Shown piece by piece: positions 32,776 to 40,934 of a stretch of DNA of 41,395 nucleotides. Both the position numbers and the translations under genes were made by a program. This stretch comes from Candidatus Nanopelagicales bacterium (lineage in GTDB: Bacteria > Actinomycetota > Actinomycetes > S36-B12 > CAIYMF01). Under the pieces are notes generated by a model. It was not told the origin of the DNA and made no database searches. It was given only the letters and a program-made list of their open reading frames with translations. Location: positions 1 through 41,395 of the forward strand of contig JALOLH010000040.1 in assembly GCA_025456065.1 (NCBI GenBank), read 5' to 3'. The stretch's first letter is position 1. Every line of letters begins with the position of its first letter.

Positions 32776-35223
32776 ATGACCGACCCGATGGTGCGGGGCG
32801 CCGCGTCGGCCCCCGCCGGGACGACCGCCCTGTCCCGGTCCCCTGCCCTGCCGACCCCGCAGGAGCGCGACCGCGCAGCCGCGATCGTCGCGGGGCTGCC
32901 GCTGCAGGCGCGGATCGCCCTGGTGTCCGGCCGTGACGTGTGGACCACCGAGGAGGTGCCCGGGGTCGCGTCGATCACGCTCACCGACGGGCCGCACGGC
33001 CTGCGCAAGCAGGTGACCGGCACCGACCACCTCGGCCTGGCGGACTCCGAGCCGGCGACGTGCTTCCCGCCGGCCGTCACCCTGGCCTCGTCCTGGGACC
33101 CGGCGCTGCTCGAGGAGGTCGGGCGGGCCCTCGGCGCGGAGGCCCGCGCGGCTGACGTCGCCGTGCTGCTGGGGCCGGGGCTGAACCTCAAGCGCCACCC
33201 CCGGGGCGGCCGCTGCTTCGAGTACCTCTCGGAGGATCCGCTGCTGTCCGGCACCCTCGCAGCGGCGATGGTCCGCGGCATCCAGTCCCAGGGCGTGGCC
33301 GCGTGCCCCAAGCACTACGCGGTGAACAACCAGGAGGGGCACCGGTTGGTCGTCGACGCGATCGTCGACGAGCGCACGCTGCGCGAGATGTACCTGCGCG
33401 CCTTCGAGATCGTGGTGCGCACGGCACAGCCAGGGACCCTCATGACCTCCTACAACCGGGTGAACGGCCGGTACGCCTCCGAGCACGACCAGCTGCTCGC
33501 CGGGATCCTGCGCGGGACTTGGGGCTTCGAGGGGCTCGTGGTCTCCGACTGGGGCGGCACGAACGACCGGGTCGCCGCCCTGCTGGCCGGCATGGACCTG
33601 GAGATGCCCGGCGGCGCACGGGCGTTCGACGCCGAGGTGGCCGCGGCCATCGCCGACGGGCGGCTGGCCGAGGCGGACCTCGACCGCTCGGCGGCGCGCG
33701 TGGTCGCGGCAGCGCTGCACTGGGCGGCCACACGTCGTGAGCGCCCCGGCGTCGACCACGACGCGCACCACCAGCTGGCCCGTCGGGCAGCCGTCGCCGG
33801 GACCGTGCTGCTGACGAACGACGGATTGCTGCCGCTCGGCGGGTCCGGCTCGATCGCCGTGGTGGGCGCGTTCGCGCAGGATCCCCGCTACCAGGGGGCG
33901 GGGAGCTCCAAGGTGAACCCGACGCGCCTGGACACCCTGCTCGCCAGTCTCCGCGCCACGGCCGGCGATGCGGCGGACGTGCGCTACGCCGCGGGCTACG
34001 ACCCGGCGACCGGCGCGAGCACGCCCGCGCTCCTGGCCGAGGCAGCGCGCGTGGCCGCGGCCGCCGACGCCGTGGTGCTGGTCGTCGGCCTGCCCGGGCG
34101 GCTCGAGACCGAGGGCCTGGACCGGCCGGACTGCCGGCTCCCGGCCGACATGGACCACCTCGTGGAGGTCGTGCTCGCCGCCAATCCGCGGACGGCGGTG
34201 GTCCTGGTCAACGGTGGCGTCGTCGAGCTGCCCTGGGCCGATCGCCCCGCTGCGGTCGTCGAGGCGTTCCTCGGCGGGCAGGCGGGTGGGGCCGCGCTGG
34301 CCGACGTGCTGCTCGGCCGTGCCGAGCCGGGCGGCCGGCTCGCCGAGAGCATCCCGGTCGACGCGGGGGCCCTGGCCGCCAGCCGCAACTTCCCCGGCGA
34401 GCCGCGGCAAGTGCAGTACCGCGAGCGCCACCTGGTGGGCTACCGCTTCCACGACACCGCGGGCGTTCCCGCCCGCTTCGCCTTCGGCCACGGCCTGGGG
34501 TACACCACCTTCGTGCTCGGTCCGGTCCAGGTCACCGGCGAGGGCACCGATCGGACGGTCGAGGTGGAGGTGCGCAACACCGGCGAGCGCCGCGGCTCGC
34601 ACGTGGTGCAGGTCTACGTGCGCCGCCGGGGGTCGGCGCTGCAGCGGCCGGACAAGGAGCTCGCCGGGTACGCCAAGGTGCAGTGCGCCCCCGGCGCCAC
34701 GTCGACCGTCCGGATCCCGCTGGGTCGCGACGCGTTCACGGTGTGGGACGTCGCCGCCAGCGCCTGGCTCGTGGAGGCCGGGACGTACGAGATCCTCGTG
34801 GGCTCCTCCTCGACGGACCTCGTGGCGAGGATCCCGGTCGAGGTGGACTCCGACGACGTCGCGGCCCCGGCCCCGCGCGTCGCGGGGCTTGTCGCCACCG
34901 ACGAGGAGTTCACCGCGCTGCTGGGGCGGCCCATCCCCGCGCCCGACCCGGTCCGCCCCTTCAGCCGGACCTCGACCCTCGCCGAGCTGGCCACCAGCCC
35001 GCTCGGCCGGCCCCTGGCCGCCGTGCTGACGCACGCGGCCACCAGCCGGGTCTCGGCCGAGGACGTCGACTCCACCGAGGACATGCTCCGGGCCAGCATC
35101 ACCGAGCTCCCGCTGCGGGGATTCGTGCAGTTCAGCGGTGGCGCCTTCCGGTTCGCCGCGCTCGACCGGGTGATCGCCGCGCTCAACGGGGACCTGCGCG
35201 GGATGGTGGCGCGCCGTCGGTGA
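32776..35223 (+). CDS. Glycoside hydrolase family 3 beta-glucosidase-type enzyme
   Basis: It hydrolyses terminal beta-linked sugars. The 815-residue protein shows the GH3 N-domain (TDGPHGLRKQ, GPGLNLKRHPRGGRCFEYLSEDP, KHYAVNNQE), the nucleophile in VVSDWGGTND (about Asp258), the alpha/beta sandwich domain (GTVLLTNDGLLPL, GAGSSKVNPT), and a fibronectin-III-like domain (VEVRNTGERRGSHVVQVYV). About 120 extra residues follow the FnIII domain. No signal peptide is visible, so it acts in the cytoplasm. GGAGGTGA (32763-32770), which overlaps the upstream stop, supports the ATG. Coupling to HMG-CoA reductase suggests glucoconjugates of isoprenoid or acyl metabolism as substrates, which is speculative. 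Confidence 0.92.
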   Translation: MTDPMVRGAASAPAGTTALSRSPALPTPQERDRAAAIVAGLPLQARIALVSGRDVWTTEEVPGVASITLTDGPHGLRKQVTGTDHLGLADSEPATCFPPAVTLASSWDPALLEEVGRALGAEARAADVAVLLGPGLNLKRHPRGGRCFEYLSEDPLLSGTLAAAMVRGIQSQGVAACPKHYAVNNQEGHRLVVDAIVDERTLREMYLRAFEIVVRTAQPGTLMTSYNRVNGRYASEHDQLLAGILRGTWGFEGLVVSDWGGTNDRVAALLAGMDLEMPGGARAFDAEVAAAIADGRLAEADLDRSAARVVAAALHWAATRRERPGVDHDAHHQLARRAAVAGTVLLTNDGLLPLGGSGSIAVVGAFAQDPRYQGAGSSKVNPTRLDTLLASLRATAGDAADVRYAAGYDPATGASTPALLAEAARVAAAADAVVLVVGLPGRLETEGLDRPDCRLPADMDHLVEVVLAANPRTAVVLVNGGVVELPWADRPAAVVEAFLGGQAGGAALADVLLGRAEPGGRLAESIPVDAGALAASRNFPGEPRQVQYRERHLVGYRFHDTAGVPARFAFGHGLGYTTFVLGPVQVTGEGTDRTVEVEVRNTGERRGSHVVQVYVRRRGSALQRPDKELAGYAKVQCAPGATSTVRIPLGRDAFTVWDVAASAWLVEAGTYEILVGSSSTDLVARIPVEVDSDDVAAPAPRVAGLVATDEEFTALLGRPIPAPDPVRPFSRTSTLAELATSPLGRPLAAVLTHAATSRVSAEDVDSTEDMLRASITELPLRGFVQFSGGAFRFAALDRVIAALNGDLRGMVARRR

Positions 35224-35285
35224 CCCACCGCACGGTTCCGGCGGGCGGGCGGTAACGCCGACCGGCCTGCCGGGAACATGGGGGT

Positions 35286-35996
35286 ATGAAGTCCACCGCC
35301 CTCGTCCTCGTCCTCGCGGCCGGCATGCTCGCCGCCTGTGCCCAGTCCACCGATCCGGGCGCGCCCGGCAGCGGCTCTCCGACCGCCGTGCCGCCGGACT
35401 CGGCGGTGTCCTCGGACATGGTCCGTCCGGTCGGCGGCGACCTGCGCATCGGGCAGACCTGGTACCTCGTCGGCACGTCCCTGAGCTCCGTGCAGATGCC
35501 GGAGGGCATCACGATCACGTTCGAGGAGGACAGCGTCGGCGGGCCCGGCCCGGTGAACGGCTGGTCGGCCGGGTACACGGCCACCGACGACGGCGGACTC
35601 GAGCTCGGTCCCATCGCCGCCACCCTCATGGCCGGGCCGGAGGACGCCATGGCGGCCGAGGCCGCGTACTTCGCCCTGCTCGACGAGGTGGACGGGTACA
35701 CGACGGTGGAGGCCGGCGAGCTCTACCTCTTCCAGGACCAGGCCAACGTGCTGGTCTACTCGGTGAATCCGCCCGTCGAGGATCCGATGGCGATCTCGGA
35801 TGCGACCAAGGCCCTGGCCGACGCCGTGCTCGGTCTGTCGGAGGCCGAGGCGCAGGCGAGAGTCGAGGACGCTGGCCACACCTTCCGCGTGGGCGCCCGC
35901 GACGGAGAGCGGTTCGCCCTCACGGAGGACTACTCCACGACCCGGATCACCGTCACGATCGAGGACGGGGAGGTGACCGAGGCGGTCATCGGCTGA
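35286..35996 (+). CDS. Lipoprotein with META-like domain and a proteinase-inhibitor-like C-terminus
   Basis: The 236-residue protein has a lipoprotein signal ending LAAC (Cys18), a Ser/Pro/Gly linker, a domain with GQTWYLVGTSL and ITITFEEDSVGGPGPVNGWSAGYTATDDG that resembles the META/HslJ fold, and a final 55-residue domain (LSEAEAQARVEDAGHTFRV, then DGERFALTEDYSTTRITV) resembling I78/potato-inhibitor-like domains of actinobacteria. It should be exposed on the outer face of the membrane. A -10-like GAACAT lies 6 bases before the ATG, so the mRNA may be leaderless. Both domain calls are from pattern memory, and the second is the less sure. Confidence 0.78.
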   Translation: MKSTALVLVLAAGMLAACAQSTDPGAPGSGSPTAVPPDSAVSSDMVRPVGGDLRIGQTWYLVGTSLSSVQMPEGITITFEEDSVGGPGPVNGWSAGYTATDDGGLELGPIAATLMAGPEDAMAAEAAYFALLDEVDGYTTVEAGELYLFQDQANVLVYSVNPPVEDPMAISDATKALADAVLGLSEAEAQARVEDAGHTFRVGARDGERFALTEDYSTTRITVTIEDGEVTEAVIG

Positions 35997-36028
35997 TCCC
36001 CCGCGCCACGGGTCCGGCCCCGATCAGC
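35992..36028. terminator. Weak inverted repeat spanning two convergent stop codons
   Basis: GCTGATC (35992-35998) and GATCAGC (36022-36028) form a 7-base stem with a 23-base loop, and each arm contains the stop codon of one of the two convergent genes. A terminator role is only suggested by position. Confidence 0.3.
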
Positions 36029-36419
36029 GCGTGGCCGGCTCGGTGAGGCCCGCCGCCTCCTCGTCGGTGAACAGCCTCGAGCGGATCAGGAACCGGACCC
36101 CCTCCGGTGCCTCCAGCGAGAAGCCACTGCCCCGGCCGGGCACGACGTCGACGGTCAGGTGCGTGTGCGACCAGTACTGGAACTGCGGCGCCCACATGTA
36201 GAACGGCGACGCCGTGGCATCGGGCAGGGTGCCGAGCAGCACGTCGGAGTCCCCCACCTGGAACTCGTCACGCGGATAGCACATGGGGGCGCTGCCGTCG
36301 CAGCACCCGCCCGACTGGTGGAACAGCACCGGCCCGTGCCGGGCCACCAACTGGTCGATGAGGGTGACCGCCGCGGGCGTGGCATCGACCCGGGCGATCG
36401 GACCTGTGGCGTCGAGCAT
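36024..36419 (-). CDS. DUF779 family protein
   Basis: The 131-residue protein carries the family's cysteine-rich stretch FHQSGGCCDGSAPMCYP (about 49-65) and the YWSHTHLTVDVVPGRGSGFSLE segment. DUF779 genes recur beside AcoD/ExaC-type aldehyde dehydrogenases, as here, where it lies 87 bases downstream of one on the same strand. The cysteines suggest metal binding, but no function is established. The ATG at 36419 follows GAGGAGG with 8-base spacing; an upstream in-frame ATG at 36464 lacks such a site. Confidence 0.9.
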   Translation of the reverse strand: MLDATGPIARVDATPAAVTLIDQLVARHGPVLFHQSGGCCDGSAPMCYPRDEFQVGDSDVLLGTLPDATASPFYMWAPQFQYWSHTHLTVDVVPGRGSGFSLEAPEGVRFLIRSRLFTDEEAAGLTEPATR

Positions 36420-36506
36420 GCACGACACCTCCTCTGCAGGACGGGCTGACGGGGCCCGGCCCATCCGCGCGGCGGGTGGCGCACGGACGGGCCGGACCGG
36501 GACCGA

Positions 36507-38027
36507 TCAGAAGAACCCGTCCGCCTCGGGCTTGTAGGACACCAGCATGTTCTTCGTCTGCTGGTAGTGCTCGAGCATCATCTTGTGGGTCTCGCGACCG
36601 ATGCCCGAGCCCTTGTAGCCCCCGAAGGCGGCGTGCGCCGGGTACGCGTGGTAGTTGTTCACCCACACCCGGCCCGCCTCGATGCCGCGGACCATCCGGT
36701 AGGCCTCCTGCTGGTTGCGCGTCCAGACCCCCGCACCCAGGCCGTACAGGGTGTCATTGGCGATCTCGAGGGCGTGATCGGCGTCGCGGAACGAGGTCAC
36801 GGAGACGACCGGGCCGAAGATCTCCTCCTGGAAGATCCGCATGGAGTTGACGCCCTCGAAGACCGTGGGCTGGATGTAGTAGCCCTCCTCGAGGCCGGGC
36901 ACGCCGCAGACGTCGCCGCCGGTGAGCACCTTCGCGCCCTCCTCCCGCCCGATCTGCAGGTAGGACAGGATCTTCTCCTGCTGGTCCATGCTCGCCTGGG
37001 CGCCCATCTGGGTCTCGGTGTCCAGCGGGTTGCCCTGCTTGATCGTCTGCACCCGGGCGACCGCGCGGGCCATGAACTCGTCGTAGATCGACTCGTGCAC
37101 CAGTGCCCGCGACGGGCAGGTGCACACCTCCCCCTGGTTGAAGGCGAACATCGTGAAGCCCTCGAGCGCCTTGTCGAGGAACGCGTCGTCGACGTCCATG
37201 ACGTTCGGCATGAAGATGTTCGGGCTCTTGCCCCCGAGCTCGAGGGTGACCGGGATCAGGTTCTGCGACGCGTACTGCATGATGAGACGACCGGTCGTGG
37301 TCTCCCCCGTGAAGGCGATCTTCGAGATCCGCGGGCTGGAGGCGAGCGGCTTGCCGGCCTCGACGCCGAACCCGTTGACGATGTTGAGCACGCCGTCGGG
37401 CAGGAGATCACCGACCAGCTCGGCGAACAGCAGGATCGTCACGGGGGTCTGCTCGGCGGGCTTGAGCACCACGCAGTTGCCGGCGGCCAGCGCCGGCGCG
37501 AGCTTCCACGCGGCCATGAGGATCGGGAAGTTCCACGGGATGATCTGCCCGACGACGCCGAGCGGCTCGTGGAAGTGGTAGGCGACCATGTGCTCGTTGA
37601 TCTCGCCGAGGGTGCCCTCCTGCACCCGGATGGCGCCGGCGAAGTAGCGGAAGTGGTCGATCGCCAGCGGGATGTCCGCGGCCAGCGTCTCGCGGACCGC
37701 CTTGCCGTTGCTCCAGGTCTCGGCGACGGCCAGCTGCTCCAGGTTGGCCTCCATCCGGTCGGCGATCCGGTTGAGGATGTTGGCGCGCTCGGTGACCGAC
37801 ATGCGGCCCCAGGTGTCCTTCGCGGCGTGCGCCGCGTCCAGCGCCAGCTCGACGTCGGCCGCAGTGGACCGTGGGATCCGCGTGTAGGCCCGCCCGGTGA
37901 CCGGGGAGATCTCGTCGAAGTACTGGCCCTCGACCGGCGGGATCCACTTGCCGCCGATGAAGTTCTCGTACTGGGGGGCGAAGTCGACGACGGCCCCGGG
38001 GGTGTTCGGCTGCGCGTACACGGTCAT
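36507..38027 (-). CDS. NAD-dependent aldehyde dehydrogenase (AcoD/ExaC acetaldehyde type)
   Basis: It oxidises aldehydes, probably acetaldehyde, to carboxylic acids. The 506-residue protein equals the length I recall for AcoD/ExaC enzymes and shows [13 protein letters not shown], the NAD-binding [19 protein letters not shown] with catalytic Glu263, and [14 protein letters not shown] with catalytic Cys302 and a neighbouring Cys304. The CxC arrangement is typical of this subgroup. The ATG at 38027 has AGGAGC upstream. A palindrome TGTGAC-N4-GTCACA lies 24 bases before it and a TACCGT -10 box is at 38080-38085. Neighbours are DUF779 downstream and a GAF-domain regulator upstream on the same strand. 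Confidence 0.94.
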   Translation of the reverse strand: MTVYAQPNTPGAVVDFAPQYENFIGGKWIPPVEGQYFDEISPVTGRAYTRIPRSTAADVELALDAAHAAKDTWGRMSVTERANILNRIADRMEANLEQLAVAETWSNGKAVRETLAADIPLAIDHFRYFAGAIRVQEGTLGEINEHMVAYHFHEPLGVVGQIIPWNFPILMAAWKLAPALAAGNCVVLKPAEQTPVTILLFAELVGDLLPDGVLNIVNGFGVEAGKPLASSPRISKIAFTGETTTGRLIMQYASQNLIPVTLELGGKSPNIFMPNVMDVDDAFLDKALEGFTMFAFNQGEVCTCPSRALVHESIYDEFMARAVARVQTIKQGNPLDTETQMGAQASMDQQEKILSYLQIGREEGAKVLTGGDVCGVPGLEEGYYIQPTVFEGVNSMRIFQEEIFGPVVSVTSFRDADHALEIANDTLYGLGAGVWTRNQQEAYRMVRGIEAGRVWVNNYHAYPAHAAFGGYKGSGIGRETHKMMLEHYQQTKNMLVSYKPEADGFF

Positions 38028-38050
38028 CGCGGTGCTCCTGGTGGTCAGCG

Positions 38051-38066
38051 TGTGACGGGCGTCACA
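38051..38066. promoter_or_regulatory. Candidate operator upstream of the aldehyde dehydrogenase
   Basis: The perfect palindrome TGTGAC-N4-GTCACA (spacer 38057-38060) sits between the predicted -10 box (38080-38085, TACCGT on the minus strand) and the ATG at 38027, roughly +8 to +22 of the transcript. The same core occurs before the regulator gene at 39534-39547. Confidence 0.6.
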
Positions 38067-38079
38067 ACGGGTGCCGTGG

Positions 38080-38085
38080 ACGGTA
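38080..38085 (-). promoter_or_regulatory. -10 box for the aldehyde dehydrogenase-DUF779 unit
   Basis: TACCGT (minus strand) fits TANNNT. It predicts a leader of about 45 bases that contains the palindrome and the AGGAGC ribosome site. Confidence 0.4.
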
Positions 38086-38185
38086 GGCATCGGGGGGTTG
38101 CAGGAAGGTTGCGTGCCGGCGCGGGGCGGGGCGCGGCTCGGCGCGGACCGACGCAGGGGGCGGAGCACGGCGCGGGGCGTGGCTC

Positions 38186-38228
38186 GGGCGAGGGCGGCGC
38201 CCACGGAGGCAGGGCGAGGGCGGCGCCC
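38186..38228. repeat. 17-bp direct repeat downstream of the GAF regulator
   Basis: GGGCGAGGGCGGCGCCC occurs at 38186-38202 and 38212-38228 (period 26). The 231-base gap between the dehydrogenase and the regulator otherwise holds the dehydrogenase promoter and G/C-rich low-complexity sequence; no gene is visible. Confidence 0.8.
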
Positions 38229-38258
38229 GCAGGCGCTCGAGGTGCTCGGTCCGCGGCG

Positions 38259-39506
38259 CTAGTCGAGCAGCGCCGCGGCGCGGGCCCCCTCGAGCAGGGC
38301 CCGCTCGGGGGCGTCGCCGGGCAGCAGGGCGAGTGCGTGCTCGACCACGTCGGCGTCGTGCGGGTCGCGCTGGGCCAGGGTGCTGGCCGCGTCCGGCTCC
38401 CGCCCCGCCAGCACGAGCGTGCGCACCCCCACCTGGATCCGCACGGCCAGCTCGCGGGCGACGGGCGCCTCGGAGCCGGGCAGGACGTCGTCGACGAAAG
38501 CACGGGCCGCGGCTGGCGCGTCCCCGGCCGCGATGTGCTCGAGGACCTCGAGGGCGTCGACGGCGAGCGGCTCGCTGAGGCGGTAGGGCCGTGAGGCCAG
38601 CGCGCCGGGCACCACCCGACGCAGCCGCGAGACCTCGACCTTCACCGTCGTGGCGGCGACCGGCTGGTCGCCGTACACGTGTGCGGCCAGCTGGTCCAGG
38701 GTGCACCCCTGCGGATGGCTGGCCAGGGCGAGCAGCACCTCGGCCTGCCGCTGGGTGAGCATGACCGGCGTCGCGCCGACCCACAGCCGGGGCCGGCCGA
38801 GCACCTCCAGGCGCAGGGCGCCGCGATCGGGCGTGGGCGACGTGCTGTCCCCGTGGCGAGCCGTGGGCTGGGTCCGGCGGGTCGCGGACCCGAGGGCCTG
38901 GCTGATCGTCCGCGCGAAGGCGGTCACCGTGGCCAGCGCCATGGGGTGGGAGCGATCCCAGGTCGTGGAGAGGTCCAGCACCCCGACGACACGGCGGGCC
39001 GACGGGTCGACGAGGGGGGCGGCGTAGCACACCCAGCCGTGCACGGCAGGGCTGAAGTGCTCGGCTGAGAAGACCTGGGCCGGCTCCGCGCTGCGCAGCG
39101 CGAGGTCCAGGGCGTTCGTGCCGACACTGGCCTCGTCCCACCGGCCGCCGGGGACGAAGTTGACGGCCGCGGCGCGATCGCGCATGTGGCGACCCCCGCT
39201 CGACCACAGGATCCGCCCGGTGGCGTCGGTGACGGCGGCGACCAGGTCGCAGTCCCGAGCCGTGCGCTCGACGTCCTCGACGACCCCGGCCATGGCTGGT
39301 CGCAGCGCCGATGCGCGCCAGGCGTCGCGCACCGTGTCCTCGGGGTCGACGGGGGCGGCCTCGACGGGGCCGGGCAGGCGGCTCTGGCTGCGGTCCCACG
39401 AGGCCGCCACCTCGTCGCGCACCCCGTCGGCGGAGCCCCGCTCCTGGAACCGTTCCCAGGCCGCCGTCAGCGAGCGCCGGTGGGCGCGCAGGCTGGCAGC
39501 TGGCAC
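38259..39506 (-). CDS. GAF-domain transcriptional regulator with winged-helix output (AcoR-like sensor half)
   Basis: The 415-residue protein starts like AcoR-type activators (RRSLTAAWERFQERG, then EVAASWDRSQSR), and has a GAF domain at about 75-200 with the ligand-pocket features NFVPGGRWDEASVGTNALDLAL and HGWVCYAAPLVDPSARRVVGVLDLS. AcoR would continue with an AAA+ sigma54-interaction domain; instead a winged-helix domain follows (about 225-305: LEVLGRPRLWVG, LTQRQAEVLLALASHP, TTVKVEVSRLRRVV). The GTG at 39506 has GGGAGG with 6-base spacing. It lies upstream of the aldehyde dehydrogenase on the same strand, and both have the same palindrome before the start. It probably senses an aldehyde-related ligand. 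Confidence 0.86.
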   Translation of the reverse strand: MPAASLRAHRRSLTAAWERFQERGSADGVRDEVAASWDRSQSRLPGPVEAAPVDPEDTVRDAWRASALRPAMAGVVEDVERTARDCDLVAAVTDATGRILWSSGGRHMRDRAAAVNFVPGGRWDEASVGTNALDLALRSAEPAQVFSAEHFSPAVHGWVCYAAPLVDPSARRVVGVLDLSTTWDRSHPMALATVTAFARTISQALGSATRRTQPTARHGDSTSPTPDRGALRLEVLGRPRLWVGATPVMLTQRQAEVLLALASHPQGCTLDQLAAHVYGDQPVAATTVKVEVSRLRRVVPGALASRPYRLSEPLAVDALEVLEHIAAGDAPAAARAFVDDVLPGSEAPVARELAVRIQVGVRTLVLAGREPDAASTLAQRDPHDADVVEHALALLPGDAPERALLEGARAAALLD

Positions 39507-39533
39507 GGTCGCCTCCCAGAGCCGCAGACGAGG

Positions 39534-39547
39534 GTGACCAATGTCAC
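39534..39547. promoter_or_regulatory. Candidate operator upstream of the GAF regulator
   Basis: GTGAC-CAAT-GTCAC is a perfect 5+5 palindrome beginning 28 bases before the GTG start. It shares both half-sites and the 4-base spacing with the site at 38051-38066. The rest of the 277-base gap to gcvT shows no gene or other clear structure. Confidence 0.6.
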
Positions 39548-39783
39548 ACAGCGACCCAGGGCTGGCAAGGGTGCCGGCGAGACCACCACGGGGCGTTGCC
39601 GGGCCCGTGCGATGCGTGGCCGGTCCACCCCGCGGGCCCGTCCACGGTCGGCAGGCGTCCCGGCCGGCCTCGCACGGGAACCCGATCGCCAGGGGCGGGT
39701 GCCGGACGGATGACCGCCCCCGCGCGCGTGACCGATCGGGACCGGGTCGACGGCGACCGACCGAGGCCGCGCTGGCGCGGCAG

Positions 39784-40872
39784 CTACTTCGGGGAGGCGT
39801 CGACGAACGGCAGCCGCACGACCCGCGCCGGCACGCTGCGCCCGCGCACGTCGACGGCCACGGCATCGTCGAACGCGAGGGCCGGATCGACCAGGGCCAG
39901 GGCGATCCCCTGCCGCAAGGTGGGCGAGAAGGTGCCCGACGTGGTCTCCCCCGCCGGGGCACCTTCCGCTCCGACGACCGGCATGCCCGCGCGGGGGATG
40001 CCACGGCCCTCGACCCGCAGGCCGCGAAGGGCGCGGGGTCGTCCCGCCGCCCGCTGCGCGAGCAGGGCCTCGCGGCCGTGGAACGCCGGCTTGTCCCAGC
40101 CAACTGCCCAGGACAGCCCTGCCTCGAGTGGGGTGATCGTCGGCGAGAGGTCCTGGCCGTGCAACGGGTACCCCATCTCGGTGCGCAGGGTGTCCCGCGC
40201 GCCCAGCCCGGCAGGCACGGCGCCCGCCGCGACGACGGCTGCCCACAGCGCCGGGAGCACCTCGGTGCCGATGACCACCTCGTACCCGTGCTCACCGGTG
40301 TAGCCGGTCCGGCAGAGCACCCCGCCAGTCCCCTCGAACGCGGTCTCCCGGAAGGCCATGTACGCCAGCTCGTCGCCCGGTTCGAGCAGCCCGAGCGCCA
40401 CGACGACGTCGCGGCTGGCCGGCCCCTGGATCGCGAGGATCCCCTCGCCCTCATGGCGGTCCTCGAGCGACACCGCGCTCGGCAGGGCGGCACGCAGGAG
40501 GTCGCGGACCGCCGCGGCGTTCGCCGCGTTGGGCACGATGCGCACGGCGTCGTCGCCCTCCCGGTAGACGATGAGGTCGTCGACGACACCGCCCGCGGCG
40601 TTGCACACCATCGAGTACTGGGCCTGTCCGGGCCCGATCCGGTCCAGGTCGTTGGCCAGGACCGCGTTCAGGGCGGCGGCCGCGCCCGGGCCCCGGAGCA
40701 CGAGCTTGCCCATGTGCGAGACGTCGAAGACCCCGACCGCGGAGCGCACGGCCGTGTGCTCGGCGACGACGCCGGTGGGGTACTCGATGGGCATCTCCCA
40801 GCCGCCGAAGTCCGCCAGCTTCGCGCCGGCCGCATGGTGGGCCGCGAACAGGGGGGTGCGTCGCAGGGTCAC
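39784..40872 (-). CDS. gcvT: Aminomethyltransferase (glycine cleavage T protein)
   Basis: It transfers the methylene group from the lipoyl-H-protein to tetrahydrofolate, releasing ammonia. The 362-residue protein has FGGWEMPIEY, VFDVSHMGKL, the catalytic Asp in the AAGGVVDDLIVYR region, CRTGYTGEHGYEV, and GLGARDTLRTEMGYPLHG, all typical of GcvT. The GTG start is exactly 7 bases after a TACCCT box (40880-40885, minus strand), suggesting a leaderless mRNA, and lies in a 17-base palindrome. The other glycine cleavage genes are not nearby, and I see no glycine riboswitch. It is divergent from pepA. Confidence 0.95.
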   Translation of the reverse strand: MTLRRTPLFAAHHAAGAKLADFGGWEMPIEYPTGVVAEHTAVRSAVGVFDVSHMGKLVLRGPGAAAALNAVLANDLDRIGPGQAQYSMVCNAAGGVVDDLIVYREGDDAVRIVPNAANAAAVRDLLRAALPSAVSLEDRHEGEGILAIQGPASRDVVVALGLLEPGDELAYMAFRETAFEGTGGVLCRTGYTGEHGYEVVIGTEVLPALWAAVVAAGAVPAGLGARDTLRTEMGYPLHGQDLSPTITPLEAGLSWAVGWDKPAFHGREALLAQRAAGRPRALRGLRVEGRGIPRAGMPVVGAEGAPAGETTSGTFSPTLRQGIALALVDPALAFDDAVAVDVRGRSVPARVVRLPFVDASPK

Positions 40873-40878
40873 CCTGCG
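40862..40878. promoter_or_regulatory. 17-bp palindrome over the gcvT start codon
   Basis: CGCAGGGTGACCCTGCG (minus strand) has perfect 7-base arms around the TGA that forms part of the GTG start. With the -10 box just beyond it, it covers the predicted transcription start. This suits an operator. A second arm (40899-40905) is complementary to 40873-40879 and could pair alternatively. Confidence 0.45.
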
Positions 40879-40879
40879 G

Positions 40880-40885
40880 AGGGTA
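40880..40885 (-). promoter_or_regulatory. -10 box for a leaderless gcvT transcript
   Basis: TACCCT (minus strand) is followed by exactly 7 bases and then the GTG at 40872. Confidence 0.6.
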
Positions 40886-40921
40886 CGCGCTGGGACCGCC
40901 GCAGGCGGGCCGCGTCGCCAC

Positions 40922-40927
40922 TACGCT
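40922..40927 (+). promoter_or_regulatory. -10 box for a leaderless pepA transcript
   Basis: TACGCT is followed by exactly 7 bases and then the ATG at 40935. It lies about 37 bases from the divergent gcvT -10 box. Confidence 0.6.
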
Positions 40928-40934
40928 CGCCGGC

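Noticed and set aside
32536-35034. 832-codon minus-strand open frame across the GH3 gene
   Set aside because: It is the antisense shadow of a well-supported GH3 enzyme; its composition is implausible for a protein and it has no ribosome site.
38259-40589. Possible 776-residue version of the GAF regulator
   Set aside because: The extra 361 residues run antisense-in-frame through gcvT and the spacer with shadow-like composition. The GTG at 39506 has a good ribosome site and matches the AcoR-type N-terminus.
40873-40934. Glycine riboswitch before gcvT
   Set aside because: The 62-base gap to pepA is too short for the aptamer and lacks its conserved core; the -10 box lies 7 bases from the start codon.
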